DNA of 64,000 nucleotides from Mycobacterium angelicum (GTDB taxonomy: Bacteria; Actinomycetota; Actinomycetes; Mycobacteriales; Mycobacteriaceae), in the NCBI RefSeq assembly GCF_002086155.1, contig NZ_MVHE01000001.1:62001-126000 (forward strand). Direction: 5' to 3'. Under the pieces are notes generated by a model. It did not search any database and was not told where the DNA came from. It worked only from the letters and a program-made list of their open reading frames with translations. Position 1 is the first letter of the stretch. Every line of letters begins with the position of its first letter. This document shows positions 41,796 to 53,675 of this stretch, in pieces. The position numbers and the translations under genes are program-made.

Positions 41796-42350
41796 GTGGG
41801 ACTGGAAGAACAGCTGCCCGGCGGGATCCTGCTGTCAACAGTCGAGAAGGTGGCGGGCTACGTCCGCAAGAACTCGCTGTGGCCGGCAACATTCGGATTG
41901 GCCTGCTGTGCCATCGAGATGATGGCAACGGCGGGGCCGAGGTTCGACATCGCGCGGTTCGGCATGGAGCGCTTCTCGGCCACGCCGCGGCAGGCCGATC
42001 TGATGATCGTCGCGGGTCGGGTCAGCCAGAAGATGGCCCCGGTGCTGCGCCAGATCTATGACCAGATGGCCGAGCCGAAATGGGTTCTGGCCATGGGCGT
42101 ATGCGCGTCGTCCGGCGGGATGTTCAACAACTACGCGATCGTTCAGGGTGTCGACCACGTCGTTCCGGTCGACATCTACCTGCCCGGCTGCCCGCCCCGC
42201 CCGGAGATGCTGCTCTACGCAATCCTGAAGCTGCACGAGAAGATTCAGGAGATGCCGCTGGGCGTCAACCGGGAACGTGCGATCGCCGAAGCCGAGGAAG
42301 CCGCAATGGGCGCGCGGCCCACTATCGAGATGCGCGGTCTGCTGCGATGA
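41796..42350 (+). CDS. nuoB: NADH-quinone oxidoreductase subunit B, cluster N2
   Basis: This 184-residue peripheral-arm subunit holds the terminal 4Fe-4S cluster N2 with ligands Cys37 and Cys38 (GLACCAIEM), Cys103 (GVCASSGG) and Cys132 (PGCPPRPE). It passes electrons to quinone at the NuoB/NuoD interface. GTG start with AAGAG just upstream; stop overlaps the nuoC start by 4 bp. Confidence 0.96.
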   Translation: MGLEEQLPGGILLSTVEKVAGYVRKNSLWPATFGLACCAIEMMATAGPRFDIARFGMERFSATPRQADLMIVAGRVSQKMAPVLRQIYDQMAEPKWVLAMGVCASSGGMFNNYAIVQGVDHVVPVDIYLPGCPPRPEMLLYAILKLHEKIQEMPLGVNRERAIAEAEEAAMGARPTIEMRGLLR

Positions 42351-43075
42351 GCTCGCCCGACCACGACCCGCAGGGCGCCACCCTTACCCCGGGCGCCGAA
42401 GTACCGCCCACGGGTGAAGAAGTCATCGACGTTCGACGCGGCATGTTCGGCGTCAAGGGCACCGGCGACACCTCCGGATACGGACGGCTGGTGCGCGAGG
42501 TCGCGCTGCCCGGTAGCAGCCCCCGGCCCTACGGCGGCTACTTCGACGACATCGCCGACCGGCTGGCCGAGGCGCTGCAGCGCAACGACGTCGAATTCGA
42601 CACCGCCATCGAGAAAGTCGTGGTCGACCGCAACGAACTGACCCTGCATGTGCATCGCGACCATTTGCCCGAGGTCGCCCAGCGGCTGCGCGACGAACCC
42701 GAATTGCGCTTCGAGCTGTGTCTGGGTGTCAACGGGGTGCACTATCCGCACGAGACGGGCCGGGAACTGCACGCCGTATACCCGCTGCAGTCGATCACCC
42801 ATAACCGCCGGCTGCGGCTGGAAGTGTCTGCGCCCGACAGTGATCCGCACATCCCGTCGCTGTTCGGCGTCTATCCGACCAACGACTGGCACGAGCGCGA
42901 GACCTACGACTTCTTCGGGATCATCTTCGACGGCCATCCGTCGCTGACCCGCATCGAGATGCCCGACGACTGGCACGGGCATCCGCAACGCAAGGACTAT
43001 CCACTCGGCGGCATCCCAGTCGAATACAAGGGCGCGCAGATACCCCCGCCCGACGAGCGGAGGGGCTATAACTAA
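42347..43075 (+). CDS. nuoC: NADH-quinone oxidoreductase subunit C
   Basis: This 242-residue 30-kDa-type subunit is not fused to NuoD. An N-terminal extension of about 35 polar residues precedes the conserved domain, which ends with the diagnostic [19 protein letters not shown] (split near residue 190) and [11 protein letters not shown]. It scaffolds the connecting module next to NuoD and NuoI. One-base overlap with nuoD. Confidence 0.95.
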   Translation: MSSPDHDPQGATLTPGAEVPPTGEEVIDVRRGMFGVKGTGDTSGYGRLVREVALPGSSPRPYGGYFDDIADRLAEALQRNDVEFDTAIEKVVVDRNELTLHVHRDHLPEVAQRLRDEPELRFELCLGVNGVHYPHETGRELHAVYPLQSITHNRRLRLEVSAPDSDPHIPSLFGVYPTNDWHERETYDFFGIIFDGHPSLTRIEMPDDWHGHPQRKDYPLGGIPVEYKGAQIPPPDERRGYN

Positions 43076-44373
43076 TGACCGGAACCGAAACCGTCGTGGT
43101 CGCCGGCGGCCAGGACTGGGACAAGATCGTCGAGGTTGCCCGCAACGCGGATCCCGGTGAGCGCATTGTGGTCAACATGGGTCCCCAGCATCCGTCCACG
43201 CACGGGGTGCTGCGGCTGATCCTGGAAATCGAGGGCGAGACCGTCACCGAGGCCCGCTGCGGAATCGGATACCTGCACACCGGCATCGAGAAAAACCTCG
43301 AATACCGCTACTGGACCCAGGGCGTCACCTTCGTGACCCGGATGGATTACCTCTCACCGTTTTTCAACGAGACCGCCTACTGCCTGGGTGTGGAGAAGCT
43401 GCTCGGCATCACCGACGAAATTCCGGAGCGGGTCAACGTCATCCGGGTGATGATGATGGAGCTCAATCGCATCTCCTCGCATCTGGTCGCGCTGGCCACC
43501 GGCGGCATGGAGCTGGGCGCCATGACCCCGATGTTCGTCGGCTTCCGGGGGCGCGAGATCGTCCTGACCCTGTTCGAGTCGATCACCGGCCTGCGGATGA
43601 ACAGTGCCTACATCCGGCCCGGCGGGGTGGCGCAGGACCTGCCGCCCAATGCGATCGACGAGATCGCCGCGGCCCTGAAGGAATTGCGCCAGCCGCTGCG
43701 CGAGATGGGTGACCTGCTCAACGAGAACGCCATCTGGAAGGCGCGTACCGAGGACGTCGGCTACCTCGATCTGGCCGGGTGCATGGCGCTGGGTATCACC
43801 GGGCCGATCCTGCGGGCCACCGGGCTGCCGCACGACTTGCGCAAGAGCGAACCCTACTGCGGATACGAGAACTACGAATTCGATGTGATCACCGACGACA
43901 CCTGTGATGCCTACGGGCGCTACATCATTCGCGTCAAGGAGATGTGGGAGTCAGTAAAGATCGTGGAGCAGTGTCTGGACAAGTTGCGGCCGGGCCCGAC
44001 CATGGTGGAGGACCGCAAGATCGCCTGGCCGGCAGATCTGTCCGTCGGCCCCGACGGCATGGGCAACTCACCCGAGCACATCGCCAAGATCATGGGCAGC
44101 TCGATGGAAGCGCTGATTCACCACTTCAAGCTGGTGACCGAGGGCATTCGGGTGCCGGCCGGCCAGGTCTACGTGGCGGTGGAATCGCCGCGCGGGGAAC
44201 TCGGCGTGCACATGGTCAGTGACGGTGGAACCCGCCCGTACCGGGTGCATTACCGGGATCCGTCGTTCACCAACCTGCAGGCGGTCGCCGCGATGTGCGA
44301 AGGCGGCATGGTCGCCGATTTGATTGCCGCGGTCGCCAGCATCGACCCGGTCATGGGAGGGGTGGACCGGTGA
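43075..44373 (+). CDS. nuoD: NADH-quinone oxidoreductase subunit D
   Basis: This 432-residue 49-kDa subunit forms the quinone head-group site. The loop [14 protein letters not shown] near residue 35 contains the quinone-contacting histidine, and the C-terminal [11 protein letters not shown] is the family's terminal signature. It shares ancestry with hydrogenase large subunits but lacks the Ni ligands. Overlaps the GTG start of nuoE by 4 bp. Confidence 0.96.
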   Translation: MTGTETVVVAGGQDWDKIVEVARNADPGERIVVNMGPQHPSTHGVLRLILEIEGETVTEARCGIGYLHTGIEKNLEYRYWTQGVTFVTRMDYLSPFFNETAYCLGVEKLLGITDEIPERVNVIRVMMMELNRISSHLVALATGGMELGAMTPMFVGFRGREIVLTLFESITGLRMNSAYIRPGGVAQDLPPNAIDEIAAALKELRQPLREMGDLLNENAIWKARTEDVGYLDLAGCMALGITGPILRATGLPHDLRKSEPYCGYENYEFDVITDDTCDAYGRYIIRVKEMWESVKIVEQCLDKLRPGPTMVEDRKIAWPADLSVGPDGMGNSPEHIAKIMGSSMEALIHHFKLVTEGIRVPAGQVYVAVESPRGELGVHMVSDGGTRPYRVHYRDPSFTNLQAVAAMCEGGMVADLIAAVASIDPVMGGVDR

Positions 44374-45143
44374 CAGTGCCTCAAGCCGGTGAAAGCAACG
44401 GCGAGCGGGTTTTCATCCGCCTGGGACCGCCACCGGAAGAGCCCAATCAGTTCGTGGTCGAGGGCGCTCCGCAGTCGTATCCGCCGGAAGTGCAGGCGCG
44501 GCTGGAGGTGGAGGCCAAGGACATCATGGGCCGCTACCCCAACAAGCGCTCGGCGCTGTTGCCGTTGCTGCACCTGGTCCAGGGCGAGGACTCCTACCTG
44601 ACCCCGGCGGGCTTGGAATTCTGTTCTGAGCAGCTGGGATTGACCGGTGCCGAAGTGTCGGCGGTGGCCAGCTTCTACACCATGTACCGCCGTGGCCCCA
44701 CCGGCGACTACCTGGTGGGCGTCTGCACCAACACGCTGTGCGCGGTCATGGGCGGCGACGCCATCTTCGACGACCTCAAAGACCACCTCGGCATCGGCAA
44801 TGACGAGACCACCTCCGACGGCAAGGTCACCCTGCAACACATCGAATGCAACGCCGCCTGCGACTACGCCCCGGTGGTGATGGTCAACTGGGAGTTCTTC
44901 GACAACCAGACCGTCGAGTCGGCACGTGAACTGGTCGACTCGCTGCGCTCCGGCACACCGAAGGACCCCACCCGCGGCGCCCCGCTGTGTGCCTTCCGCG
45001 AGACCTCACGCATCCTGGCCGGCCTCCCCGATCCACGTCCGGACCAAGGTCAGGGCGGTGCGGGTGCGGCCACCCTGGCCGGATTGCGGGTGGCGCAGGA
45101 AAACGGCATGCAGGCGCCCCCAGGACCGGAAGGGCAGGCATGA
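44370..45143 (+). CDS. nuoE: NADH-quinone oxidoreductase subunit E, cluster N1a
   Basis: This 257-residue thioredoxin-fold subunit binds 2Fe-2S cluster N1a through CTNTLC (near residue 120) and CNAAC (near 160). The C-terminal 60 residues (Gly/Ala/Pro-rich, [10 protein letters not shown]) are an actinobacterial extension absent from E. coli NuoE. It starts at GTG overlapping the nuoD stop. Confidence 0.95.
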   Translation: MTVPQAGESNGERVFIRLGPPPEEPNQFVVEGAPQSYPPEVQARLEVEAKDIMGRYPNKRSALLPLLHLVQGEDSYLTPAGLEFCSEQLGLTGAEVSAVASFYTMYRRGPTGDYLVGVCTNTLCAVMGGDAIFDDLKDHLGIGNDETTSDGKVTLQHIECNAACDYAPVVMVNWEFFDNQTVESARELVDSLRSGTPKDPTRGAPLCAFRETSRILAGLPDPRPDQGQGGAGAATLAGLRVAQENGMQAPPGPEGQA

Positions 45144-46468
45144 CGAGCTCCCCGGCTACCCCGCTGACCCCGGTCATCAGCCGCTACTGGGACGACCCGC
45201 AGTCGTGGACGCTGGCCACCTACGAGCGCAACGACGGTTATAAGGCGCTGCGCAAGGCGCTGGCCATGGCTCCCGACGATGTGATCGGCATGGTCAAGGA
45301 CTCCGGACTGCGCGGGCGTGGCGGCGCGGGCTTCTCCACCGGCACCAAGTGGTCGTTCATCCCGCAGGGCGATTCCGGGCCGGCGGCCAAGCCGCACTAT
45401 CTGGTGGTCAACGCCGACGAGTCGGAACCCGGTACGTGCAAAGACATTCCGCTGATGCTGGCCACCCCGCATGTGCTCGTCGAGGGCGTGATCATCGCCT
45501 CGTATGCGATCCGGGCCAGCCACGCGTTCATCTACGTGCGCGGCGAAGTGCTGCCGGTGTTGCGCCGGCTACAGAACGCGGTCGCCGAGGCCTACGCGGC
45601 CGGCTACCTCGGCCGTGACATCAAGGGTTCGGGTTTCAACCTGGAACTGGTCGTGCATGCCGGCGCGGGCGCCTACATCTGCGGCGAGGAGACCGCGCTG
45701 CTGGACTCGCTGGAGGGCCGCCGCGGCCAGCCGCGGCTGCGGCCGCCGTTCCCGGCCGTCGCCGGCCTCTACGGCAGTCCCACGGTGATCAACAACGTCG
45801 AGACGATCGCCAGCGTGCCGTCGATCATTTTCCACGGTGTCGACTGGTTCCGGTCCATGGGCAGCGAGAAGTCGCCCGGCTTCACGCTGTATTCGTTGTC
45901 CGGGCACGTCACCCGCCCCGGCCAGTACGAGGCGCCGCTGGGGATCACGCTGCGCGAATTGCTCGACTACGCCGGCGGTGTGCGCGCCGGGCACCGGCTC
46001 AAGTTCTGGACGCCCGGCGGGTCCTCGACACCACTGCTCACCGACGAACACCTCGACGTCCCGTTGGACTACGAAGGCGTGGGCGCGGTGGGCTCGATGC
46101 TGGGCACCAAAGCTTTGGAGATCTTCGACGAGACCACCTGCGTAGTGCGCGCCGTGCGCCGCTGGACCGAGTTCTACAAGCACGAATCGTGCGGGAAATG
46201 CACGCCGTGCCGCGAGGGAACCTTCTGGCTGGACAAGATCTACGAACGGCTGGAAACCGGCCGCGGCACCCGCGAAGACATTGACAAACTGCTGGATATC
46301 TCCGACTCGATCTTGGGAAAGGCGTTCTGCGCCTTGGGCGATGGCGCGGCCAGCCCGGTGATGTCGTCGATCAAGCTCTTCCGCGACGAGTACCTTGCTC
46401 ACGTCGAACGGGGCGGATGTCCGTTCGATCCCCGAGACTCGATGCTCACGTTGGACGGAAAGGCCTGA
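45140..46468 (+). CDS. nuoF: NADH-quinone oxidoreductase subunit F, FMN/NADH site
   Basis: This 442-residue flavoprotein is the NADH entry point. It shows the NADH/FMN glycine loop [16 protein letters not shown] near residue 56, the [11 protein letters not shown] segment, and the N3 cluster motif [12 protein letters not shown] near residue 355 with a fourth cysteine in AFCALGDG. Its start overlaps nuoE by 4 bp. Confidence 0.96.
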   Translation: MTSSPATPLTPVISRYWDDPQSWTLATYERNDGYKALRKALAMAPDDVIGMVKDSGLRGRGGAGFSTGTKWSFIPQGDSGPAAKPHYLVVNADESEPGTCKDIPLMLATPHVLVEGVIIASYAIRASHAFIYVRGEVLPVLRRLQNAVAEAYAAGYLGRDIKGSGFNLELVVHAGAGAYICGEETALLDSLEGRRGQPRLRPPFPAVAGLYGSPTVINNVETIASVPSIIFHGVDWFRSMGSEKSPGFTLYSLSGHVTRPGQYEAPLGITLRELLDYAGGVRAGHRLKFWTPGGSSTPLLTDEHLDVPLDYEGVGAVGSMLGTKALEIFDETTCVVRAVRRWTEFYKHESCGKCTPCREGTFWLDKIYERLETGRGTREDIDKLLDISDSILGKAFCALGDGAASPVMSSIKLFRDEYLAHVERGGCPFDPRDSMLTLDGKA

Positions 46469-46476
46469 CACCGGCA

Positions 46477-48906
46477 ATGACAACTACAGCCGACGCGAAA
46501 GCTGGCGACGGGTCCGGAAAAGAGGCGAGCCGGCCGGAGATGGTGTCGCTGACCATCGACGGCAACGAAATCAGCGTTCCCAAGGGAACTTTGGTGATTC
46601 GCGCGGCCGAGTTGATGGGCATCCAGATCCCCCGGTTCTGCGATCACCCGCTGCTGGACCCGGTTGGCGCATGCCGGCAGTGTCTGGTCGAGGTCGAAGG
46701 CCAGCGCAAGCCGTTGGCGTCATGCACCACCGTGGCCACCGATGACATGGTGGTGCGCACCCAGCTCACCTCGGAGGCGGCCGACAAGGCCCAGCACGGC
46801 GTGATGGAGCTGCTGCTGATCAACCATCCGCTGGACTGCCCGATGTGCGACAAGGGCGGGGAATGCCCACTGCAGAACCAGGCAATGTCCAACGGCCGGG
46901 CCGAGTCTCGCTTCACCGACGTCAAGCGCACGTTCGCCAAGCCGATCAACATCTCCGCACAAGTGCTGCTGGACCGCGAGCGCTGCATCCTGTGCGCCCG
47001 CTGCACCCGCTTCTCCGAGCAGATCGCCGGCGACCCGTTCATCGACATGCAGGAGCGCGGCGCGCTGCAGCAGGTCGGCATCTACGCCAACGAACCGTTC
47101 GAGTCCTACTTCTCCGGCAACACGGTGCAGATCTGCCCGGTCGGCGCGCTGACCGGGACCGCCTACCGGTTCCGGGCGCGCCCGTTCGACCTGGTCTCCA
47201 GCCCCAGCGTGTGCGAGCACTGCGCGTCGGGATGCGCGCAGCGCACCGATCACCGGCGCGGCAAGGTCCTGCGCCGGCTCGCCGGCGACGACCCGGAAGT
47301 CAACGAGGAGTGGAACTGCGACAAAGGCCGCTGGGCCTTCACCTACGCCACGCAACCAGACGTGCTCACCACTCCCCTGATCCGCGACGCCAACGGCGAG
47401 CTGGTGCCGGCGTCGTGGTCCCATGCGATCGCGGCGGCGACGCAGGGACTCGCCGCCGCCCGCGGCCGCACCGGCGTGCTGGTCGGTGGCCGGGCCACCT
47501 GGGAGGACGCCTACGGCTACGCGAAGTTCGCGCGAACCACGTTGGGCACCAACGACATCGACTTCCGCGCCCGCCCGCACTCGGCGGAAGAGGCGGATTT
47601 CCTGGCGGCCCGGATCGCGGGCCGGCCGGTAACCGTCAGCTATGCGGACCTGGAATCGGCTCCGGTGGTGGTGCTGGTCGGGTTCGAGCCGGAAGAAGAG
47701 TCGCCGATCGTGTTCTTGCGGTTACGCAAGGCGGCTCGCAAACACCACGTCCCGGTTTATGCCGTCGCCCCGTTCGCGACGCGCGCGCTGCAGAAGATGT
47801 CGGGCCGGCTGCTCACAACCGTTCCCGGCGAAGAGCCTGCGGCCCTCGACGGCCTGGCTACCGGCGAAGTGGGCGATCTGCTGAGCACACCCGGCGCGGT
47901 GATCATGGTCGGCGAACGTCTGGCCACGGTGCCCGGCGGACTGTCCGCGGCGGCCCGGCTGGCCGACGCAACCGGTGCCCGGCTGGCCTGGGTGCCGCGG
48001 CGGGCCGGCGAACGCGGCGCACTGGAGGCCGGTGCGCTTCCCGCACTGTTGCCGGGCGGCCGCCCGGTGTCCGACGACGCCGCACGTTCACAGGTCGCCG
48101 CTGCCTGGCACGTCTCCGAATTGCCTGCGGCGCCTGGGCGTGACGTCGAGGGCATCCTGGCCGGCGCGGCCGACGGCAGCCTGGGCGCGCTGCTGGTCGG
48201 CGGGATCGAGCCCGGCGACTTCGCCGATCCGGACGCGGTGCTGGCCGCGCTGGACGCCGCCGGATTCGTGGTCAGCCTGGAACTGCGGCACAGCGAGGTC
48301 ACCGAGCGCGCTGACGTGGTGTTCCCGGTCGCGCCGGCGGCCCAGAAGGCCGGCGTCTTCGTCAACTGGGAGGGCCGCTACCGCGGCTTCGGACCCGCGC
48401 TGCACGGCACCACCCTGCGCGCCGGCCAGTCCGATCACCAGGTGCTCGACGCACTGGCCGACGAGCTGGGTGTCTACCTGGGACTGCGCACCGCCGACGG
48501 GGCCCGCGAGGAGCTGGCCGCGCTGGGCAACTGGGACGGCAAGCACGCGCCCACCCCCCGCGTCGAGGCGCCACAGCCGGCGCGACCCGCAGCGGGTGAG
48601 GCCGTGCTCACCGGCTGGCGGATGCTGCTTGACGCCGGCCGCCTGCAAGACGGCGAACCACACCTGGCCGGAACCGCACGCAAACCCGTGGTGCGGCTGT
48701 CGGCCGATACGGCCGCCGAGATCGGCGCCGCCGAGGGCCAGTCCGTGACCGTCAGTACCGAACGCGGCTCAATCACGTTGCCGCTCAACGTGACCGACAT
48801 GCCCGACCGGGTGGTGTGGCTGCCGCTGAACTCCGCAGGCTCGGCGGTGTACCGGGAGTTGGGGGCGAGTCTGGGCAGCGTGGTCAAGATCGGGGTGAAG
48901 TCATGA
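46477..48906 (+). CDS. nuoG: NADH-quinone oxidoreductase subunit G
   Basis: This 809-residue iron-sulfur subunit carries N1b ([15 protein letters not shown]), N5 ([10 protein letters not shown]), N4 ([14 protein letters not shown] with a distal CPVGAL) and the extra N7-type cluster (CEHCASGC). A molybdopterin-oxidoreductase-like domain without cofactor follows, with a C-terminal beta domain. The start is the ATG 8 bp after the nuoF stop; an in-frame ATG 60 bp upstream is inside nuoF. Confidence 0.95.
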   Translation: MTTTADAKAGDGSGKEASRPEMVSLTIDGNEISVPKGTLVIRAAELMGIQIPRFCDHPLLDPVGACRQCLVEVEGQRKPLASCTTVATDDMVVRTQLTSEAADKAQHGVMELLLINHPLDCPMCDKGGECPLQNQAMSNGRAESRFTDVKRTFAKPINISAQVLLDRERCILCARCTRFSEQIAGDPFIDMQERGALQQVGIYANEPFESYFSGNTVQICPVGALTGTAYRFRARPFDLVSSPSVCEHCASGCAQRTDHRRGKVLRRLAGDDPEVNEEWNCDKGRWAFTYATQPDVLTTPLIRDANGELVPASWSHAIAAATQGLAAARGRTGVLVGGRATWEDAYGYAKFARTTLGTNDIDFRARPHSAEEADFLAARIAGRPVTVSYADLESAPVVVLVGFEPEEESPIVFLRLRKAARKHHVPVYAVAPFATRALQKMSGRLLTTVPGEEPAALDGLATGEVGDLLSTPGAVIMVGERLATVPGGLSAAARLADATGARLAWVPRRAGERGALEAGALPALLPGGRPVSDDAARSQVAAAWHVSELPAAPGRDVEGILAGAADGSLGALLVGGIEPGDFADPDAVLAALDAAGFVVSLELRHSEVTERADVVFPVAPAAQKAGVFVNWEGRYRGFGPALHGTTLRAGQSDHQVLDALADELGVYLGLRTADGAREELAALGNWDGKHAPTPRVEAPQPARPAAGEAVLTGWRMLLDAGRLQDGEPHLAGTARKPVVRLSADTAAEIGAAEGQSVTVSTERGSITLPLNVTDMPDRVVWLPLNSAGSAVYRELGASLGSVVKIGVKS

Positions 48907-50144
48907 CGGGTTTTGGGCACGACGTCTGGTGGCTGGTGATAGCCAAGGCACTGGCCATCTTTGTGTTCCTGATGCTGAACGTATTGGTCGCAATCCTGCT
49001 CGAGCGCAAGATCCTGGGCTGGATGCAGTTGCGGCCCGGACCCAACCGAGCGGGCCCGTGGGGTGCCCTGCAGAGTCTGGCCGACGGCATCAAGCTGGCG
49101 CTCAAGGAGAGCATCACGCCCAAGGGCGTCGACTGGTTCGTATACTTTGCGGCCCCGGTCTTTTCGGTGATCCCGGCGTTCACCGCGTTCGCGTTCATCC
49201 CGTTCGGCCCGGAAGTGTCGGTGTTCGGCCATCGCACGGCGCTGCAGCTGACTGATCTGCCGGTCGCGGTGCTGTTCATTCTGGGGCTGTCGGCGATCGG
49301 CGTGTACGGAATCGTGCTGGGCGGCTGGGCATCTGGGTCCACCTACCCGCTACTGGGCGGGGTGCGCTCGACCGCGCAGGTCATCTCCTACGAGGTCGCG
49401 ATGGGGTTGTCGTTCGCGGCGGTGTTCCTCTACGCGGGGAGCATGTCGACATCGCAGATCGTAAGCGCACAGGACCGCGTCTGGTACGTGTTCTGGCTGC
49501 TGCCGTCGTTCATCATCTATCTCATCTCGATGGTGGGTGAAACCAACCGCGCCCCGTTCGACCTGCCGGAGGCCGAGGGTGAGCTGGTCGCCGGCTTCCA
49601 CACCGAGTATTCGTCGCTGAAGTTCGCCATGTTCATGTTGGCCGAATACGTCAACATGATGACCGTGTCGTCGCTTGCCACGGTCATGTTCTTCGGCGGC
49701 TGGCATGCTCCCTGGCCACTGAACATGTGGGAGGGCGCCAACCACGGCTGGTGGCCGGTGCTCTGGTTCACCGCGAAGATGTGGACCTTCCTGTTCATCT
49801 ATATGTGGCTGCGAGCCAGCTTGCCGCGGTTCCGCTACGACCAGTTCATGGCGCTGGGCTGGAAGCTGCTGATCCCGGTCTCGCTGGTGTGGATCATGAT
49901 CGCCGCGGTCATTCGCGCGCTGCGCAACCAGGGCTACCCGCATTGGACCCTGGTGCTGGTGATCAGCAGCATCGTCGTCGCGACCGCGCTCGTGCTGGCG
50001 CTGCGAAAACCGTTCAGCGTCAGCAGTGCTCGCGCCCAAAAACGCCGCAAGCAAGCCGAGGAAAGCTCCGAACGCATCGAACCGGCATTCCCGACACCGC
50101 CGCTGCCGACACACAGCGCGAGCAAGGAGAAAGCGCGTGCCTAA
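48903..50144 (+). CDS. nuoH: NADH-quinone oxidoreductase subunit H
   Basis: This 413-residue, eight-helix membrane subunit joins the peripheral and membrane arms. The cytoplasmic loop motif [20 protein letters not shown] (near residue 210) with its acidic residues at the quinone tunnel is intact. The C-terminus has a 55-residue basic/polar tail ([15 protein letters not shown]) typical of actinobacteria. Overlaps nuoG by 4 bp and nuoI by 8 bp. Confidence 0.96.
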   Translation: MTGFGHDVWWLVIAKALAIFVFLMLNVLVAILLERKILGWMQLRPGPNRAGPWGALQSLADGIKLALKESITPKGVDWFVYFAAPVFSVIPAFTAFAFIPFGPEVSVFGHRTALQLTDLPVAVLFILGLSAIGVYGIVLGGWASGSTYPLLGGVRSTAQVISYEVAMGLSFAAVFLYAGSMSTSQIVSAQDRVWYVFWLLPSFIIYLISMVGETNRAPFDLPEAEGELVAGFHTEYSSLKFAMFMLAEYVNMMTVSSLATVMFFGGWHAPWPLNMWEGANHGWWPVLWFTAKMWTFLFIYMWLRASLPRFRYDQFMALGWKLLIPVSLVWIMIAAVIRALRNQGYPHWTLVLVISSIVVATALVLALRKPFSVSSARAQKRRKQAEESSERIEPAFPTPPLPTHSASKEKARA

Positions 50145-50694
50145 GTTTCTAGACGGCATAGCTGGATTCGGCGTGACCTTCGCGTCGATGTTCAAAAAGC
50201 GGGTGACCGAGGAGTACCCGGAGAAGCCCGGTCCGGTGAAGCCGCGCTACCACGGCCGTCACCAACTCAACCGCTACCCCGACGGGCTGGAGAAGTGCAT
50301 CGGCTGCGAGCTGTGCGCCTGGGCCTGCCCGGCCGACGCCATCTACGTCGAGGGCGCCGACAACACCGAAGAGCAACGGTTTTCTCCCGGCGAGCGCTAC
50401 GGCCGGGTGTATCAGATCAACTATCTGCGCTGTATCGGTTGCGGCCTGTGCATCGAGGCCTGCCCCACCCGCGCCTTGACCATGACCAACAACTACGAGA
50501 TGGCCGACGACAACCGCGCCGACCTGATCTACGAGAAGGACCGCCTGCTGGCGCCGCTGCTGCCCGAGATGACCGCGCCGCCGCACCCGCGTACGCCGGG
50601 CGCCACCGACAAGGACTACTACCAGGGCAACGTGACCGCCGACGGCTTGCGCGAACCCCAAAGTGCGGGATCCAAAGCCGGAGACACCCGATGA
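50137..50694 (+). CDS. nuoI: NADH-quinone oxidoreductase subunit I, clusters N6a/N6b
   Basis: This 185-residue ferredoxin-like subunit has two 4Fe-4S motifs, [12 protein letters not shown] and [12 protein letters not shown], binding N6a and N6b. The GTG start at 50137 is inside the nuoH tail and gives the expected N-terminus ([14 protein letters not shown]). A 45-residue C-terminal tail beyond the ferredoxin fold is present. Confidence 0.95.
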   Translation: MPKFLDGIAGFGVTFASMFKKRVTEEYPEKPGPVKPRYHGRHQLNRYPDGLEKCIGCELCAWACPADAIYVEGADNTEEQRFSPGERYGRVYQINYLRCIGCGLCIEACPTRALTMTNNYEMADDNRADLIYEKDRLLAPLLPEMTAPPHPRTPGATDKDYYQGNVTADGLREPQSAGSKAGDTR

Positions 50695-51479
50695 CCGCGC
50701 CGCTGGCAGCACATCTCGCCTCGGATGTCATCGTCCACACCTCCACCGGTGAAGCGGTGACGTTCTGGATCCTGGGGGCCGTGGCGCTGATCGGCGCGCT
50801 GGGCGTGGTGCTGGCCGTCAATGCCGTCTATTCGGCGATGTTTCTGGCTATGACGATGATCATCCTGGCGGTGTTCTACATGATCCAGGACGCGCTGTTC
50901 CTGGGCGTCGTTCAAGTCGTGGTCTACACCGGCGCGGTCATGATGCTGTTCTTGTTCGTGCTGATGCTCATCGGGGTGGATTCGGCGGAATCGCTGCAGG
51001 AAACCCTGCGCGGCCAGCGGATCGCGGCGGTGGTGACCGGTATCGGCTTCGGTGTGCTGCTGATAGCTGCCATCGGCAACGCGGCCACCGGAAGCTTCTC
51101 CGGACTGACCGCCGCCAACGCCAACGGCAACGTCGAGGGCCTGGCGGCGCTGATCTTCTCCCGCTACCTGTGGGCGTTCGAGTTGACCAGTGCGCTGCTG
51201 ATCACGGCCGCGGTAGGCGCGATGGTGCTGGCGCACCGGGAACGCTTCGAGCGGCGCAAGACTCAGCGGGAACTCTCCGAGGAACGCTTCCGGCTCGGCC
51301 TGCGGGCCACCCCGCTGCCCAGCCCGGGCGTCTACGCCCGGCACAACGCGGTCGACGTCGCCGCGCTGCTTCCCGACGGCTCGTACTCGGAGCTGTCGGT
51401 GTCCCGGATATTGCGGACGCGAGGGGCCGACGGGCGCGAAACGCCCTCGCCCGAAGCCGTTAAGGGAAGCCCATCATGA
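50691..51479 (+). CDS. nuoJ: NADH-quinone oxidoreductase subunit J
   Basis: This 262-residue membrane subunit has five helices. The third helix segment [20 protein letters not shown] contains the conserved pi-bulge tyrosine/glycine implicated in quinone-coupled proton gating. The last 80 residues are a polar, cytoplasmic extension not found in E. coli NuoJ. Overlaps nuoI and nuoK by 4 bp each. Confidence 0.95.
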   Translation: MTAPLAAHLASDVIVHTSTGEAVTFWILGAVALIGALGVVLAVNAVYSAMFLAMTMIILAVFYMIQDALFLGVVQVVVYTGAVMMLFLFVLMLIGVDSAESLQETLRGQRIAAVVTGIGFGVLLIAAIGNAATGSFSGLTAANANGNVEGLAALIFSRYLWAFELTSALLITAAVGAMVLAHRERFERRKTQRELSEERFRLGLRATPLPSPGVYARHNAVDVAALLPDGSYSELSVSRILRTRGADGRETPSPEAVKGSPS

Positions 51480-51775
51480 ATCCTGCCAATTACCTATACC
51501 TTTCGGCCCTGCTGTTCACCATCGGGGCGGCGGGTGTGCTGTTGCGACGCAACGCGATCGTCATGTTCATGTGCGTAGAGCTGATGCTCAATGCCGTCAA
51601 CCTGGCGTTCGTCACCTTCGCGCGCATGCACGGCAAGCTCGACGGCCAAATGATCGCGTTCTTCACGATGGTGGTGGCTGCCTGCGAAGTGGTCGTCGGC
51701 CTGGCCATCATCATGACGATTTTCCGTGCCCGCAAATCGGCGTCGGTCGACGACGCGAATCTACTCAAAGGCTAA
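51476..51775 (+). CDS. nuoK: NADH-quinone oxidoreductase subunit K
   Basis: This 99-residue, three-helix antiporter-like subunit carries the conserved membrane glutamates in [12 protein letters not shown] (helix 2) and [13 protein letters not shown] (helix 3), which form part of the proton channel. Length matches the family. Confidence 0.96.
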   Translation: MNPANYLYLSALLFTIGAAGVLLRRNAIVMFMCVELMLNAVNLAFVTFARMHGKLDGQMIAFFTMVVAACEVVVGLAIIMTIFRARKSASVDDANLLKG

Positions 51776-51785
51776 GAACGCCAAG

Positions 51786-53675
51786 ATGACTCACTACACC
51801 TGGCTGCTTGTCGCGCTGCCATTGGCGGGAGCGGCGATCTTGCTGTTCGGCGGCAGACGCACCGATCCCTGGGGCCATTGGCTGGGCTGCCTGGCGGCGC
51901 TGTCGGCGTTCGGGGTGGGCGCCACCTTGCTGGCCGATTTGCTCAGCCGGGGCTCAGAAGACCGGGTTATTCGCCAGACCGTGTTCAGCTGGATTCCGGT
52001 CGGCCAGCTCCAGGTCGACTTCGGGCTGCAGATCGACCAGCTGTCCATCTGTTTCGTGCTGCTGATCTCCGGCGTCGGGTCGCTGATCCACATCTACTCG
52101 GTCGCCTACATGGCCGAAGACATCGATCGCCGCAGGTTTTTCGGCTACCTCAACCTGTTCCTGGCCTCGATGCTGCTGCTCGTGATCGCCGACAACTACG
52201 TGCTGCTGTACGTCGGCTGGGAAGGCGTCGGTCTGGCTTCCTATCTGCTGATCGGTTTCTGGTACCACAAGCCGACGGCGGCCACCGCGGCCAAGAAGGC
52301 GTTCGTGATGAACCGGGTCGGCGACGCCGGCCTGGCCCTGGGCATGTTCGTGATGTTCAGCAACTTCGGGACGCTGTCGTACTCGGGCGTATTCGCCGGG
52401 GCGCCCGCAGCCAGCCGGGGCGTGCTGACCGCGATCGGTTTGCTGCTGCTGCTCGGTGCTTGCGCCAAGTCTGCGCAGGTTCCGCTACAGGCCTGGTTGG
52501 GTGACGCGATGGAGGGCCCCACCCCGGTGTCGGCGCTCATCCACGCCGCCACCATGGTGACCGCCGGCGTCTATCTGATCGTGCGGTCCAACCCGCTGTA
52601 CAACCTGGCGCCCGACGCCCAGTTGGGCGTGGTCATCGTCGGCGCCGTCACCTTACTGCTCGGCGCCTACATCGGTTGCGCCAAGGACGACATCAAACGC
52701 GCGCTGGCGGCCTCGACGATGAGCCAGATCGGCTACATGGTGCTGGCTGCCGGACTGGGCCCCGCTGGCTACGCGTTCGCGATCATGCACCTGCTCACCC
52801 ACGGCTTCTTCAAGGCGGGGCTGTTCCTGGGATCCGGTGCGGTGATTCACGCCATGCACGAGGAGCAGGACATGCGCCGCTACGGCGGTCTGCGCGCCGC
52901 CCTGCCAGTCACCTTCATCACGTTCGGGCTGGGATATCTGGCGATCATCGGGGTACCGCCGTTTGCGGGCTTCTTCTCCAAGGACGCCATCATCGAGGCG
53001 GCACTGGCCGCCGGCGGCACCCGCGGCTATGTGCTGGGCGGGGCCGCGCTGCTGGGTGCCGGCGTCACCGCGTTCTACATGACCCGGGTGATGCTGATGA
53101 CGTTCTTCGGCGCCAAGCGCTGGGCGCCGGACTCCCATCCGCACGAAGCGCCGGCTTTGATGACGTGGCCGATGATCCTGCTGGCCGTAGGGTCGGTGTT
53201 CTCCGGCGGCCTGTTCGCCATCGGCGGCACCCTGCAGCACTGGCTCGAGCCGGTGGTGGGGGCGCACGAAGAAGTCACGCACGCCGTTCCGGTCTGGCTC
53301 AACACCACCCTGGCACTGGCGGTAGTCGCGATCGGCATTGCGGTCGCCTACCGGATGTACGGCGGGAAGGCCGAGATCCCCAGGGTGGCGCCCGTTCAGG
53401 TTTCGGTGCTCACAACGGCCGCCCGCGCCGACGCCTACGGCGATGCCTTCAACGAGGAGGTGTTCATGCGCCCTGGCGCACAACTGACCAAAGCTGTGGT
53501 CGCGGTCGACGACGCCGGTGTGGACGGCTCGGTCAACGCGCTCGCGGCACTGGTGAGCCAGACCTCGAATCGATTGCGGCGAATGCAAACCGGATTCGCC
53601 CGCAACTACGCGCTGTCGATGCTGGTCGGGGCGGCCCTGGTGGCCGCGGTGCTGCTGGCGGTGAACCTGTGGTGA
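51786..53675 (+). CDS. nuoL: NADH-quinone oxidoreductase subunit L, proton pump
   Basis: This 629-residue antiporter-like pump has about 16 helices. Conserved features include [19 protein letters not shown] (helix 5 glutamate), [11 protein letters not shown], the broken helix region [11 protein letters not shown] with its lysine/histidine relay downstream, and the C-terminal lateral helix region. The start is the ATG 10 bp after nuoK; its GTG-started partner nuoM overlaps by 4 bp. Confidence 0.95.
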   Translation: MTHYTWLLVALPLAGAAILLFGGRRTDPWGHWLGCLAALSAFGVGATLLADLLSRGSEDRVIRQTVFSWIPVGQLQVDFGLQIDQLSICFVLLISGVGSLIHIYSVAYMAEDIDRRRFFGYLNLFLASMLLLVIADNYVLLYVGWEGVGLASYLLIGFWYHKPTAATAAKKAFVMNRVGDAGLALGMFVMFSNFGTLSYSGVFAGAPAASRGVLTAIGLLLLLGACAKSAQVPLQAWLGDAMEGPTPVSALIHAATMVTAGVYLIVRSNPLYNLAPDAQLGVVIVGAVTLLLGAYIGCAKDDIKRALAASTMSQIGYMVLAAGLGPAGYAFAIMHLLTHGFFKAGLFLGSGAVIHAMHEEQDMRRYGGLRAALPVTFITFGLGYLAIIGVPPFAGFFSKDAIIEAALAAGGTRGYVLGGAALLGAGVTAFYMTRVMLMTFFGAKRWAPDSHPHEAPALMTWPMILLAVGSVFSGGLFAIGGTLQHWLEPVVGAHEEVTHAVPVWLNTTLALAVVAIGIAVAYRMYGGKAEIPRVAPVQVSVLTTAARADAYGDAFNEEVFMRPGAQLTKAVVAVDDAGVDGSVNALAALVSQTSNRLRRMQTGFARNYALSMLVGAALVAAVLLAVNLW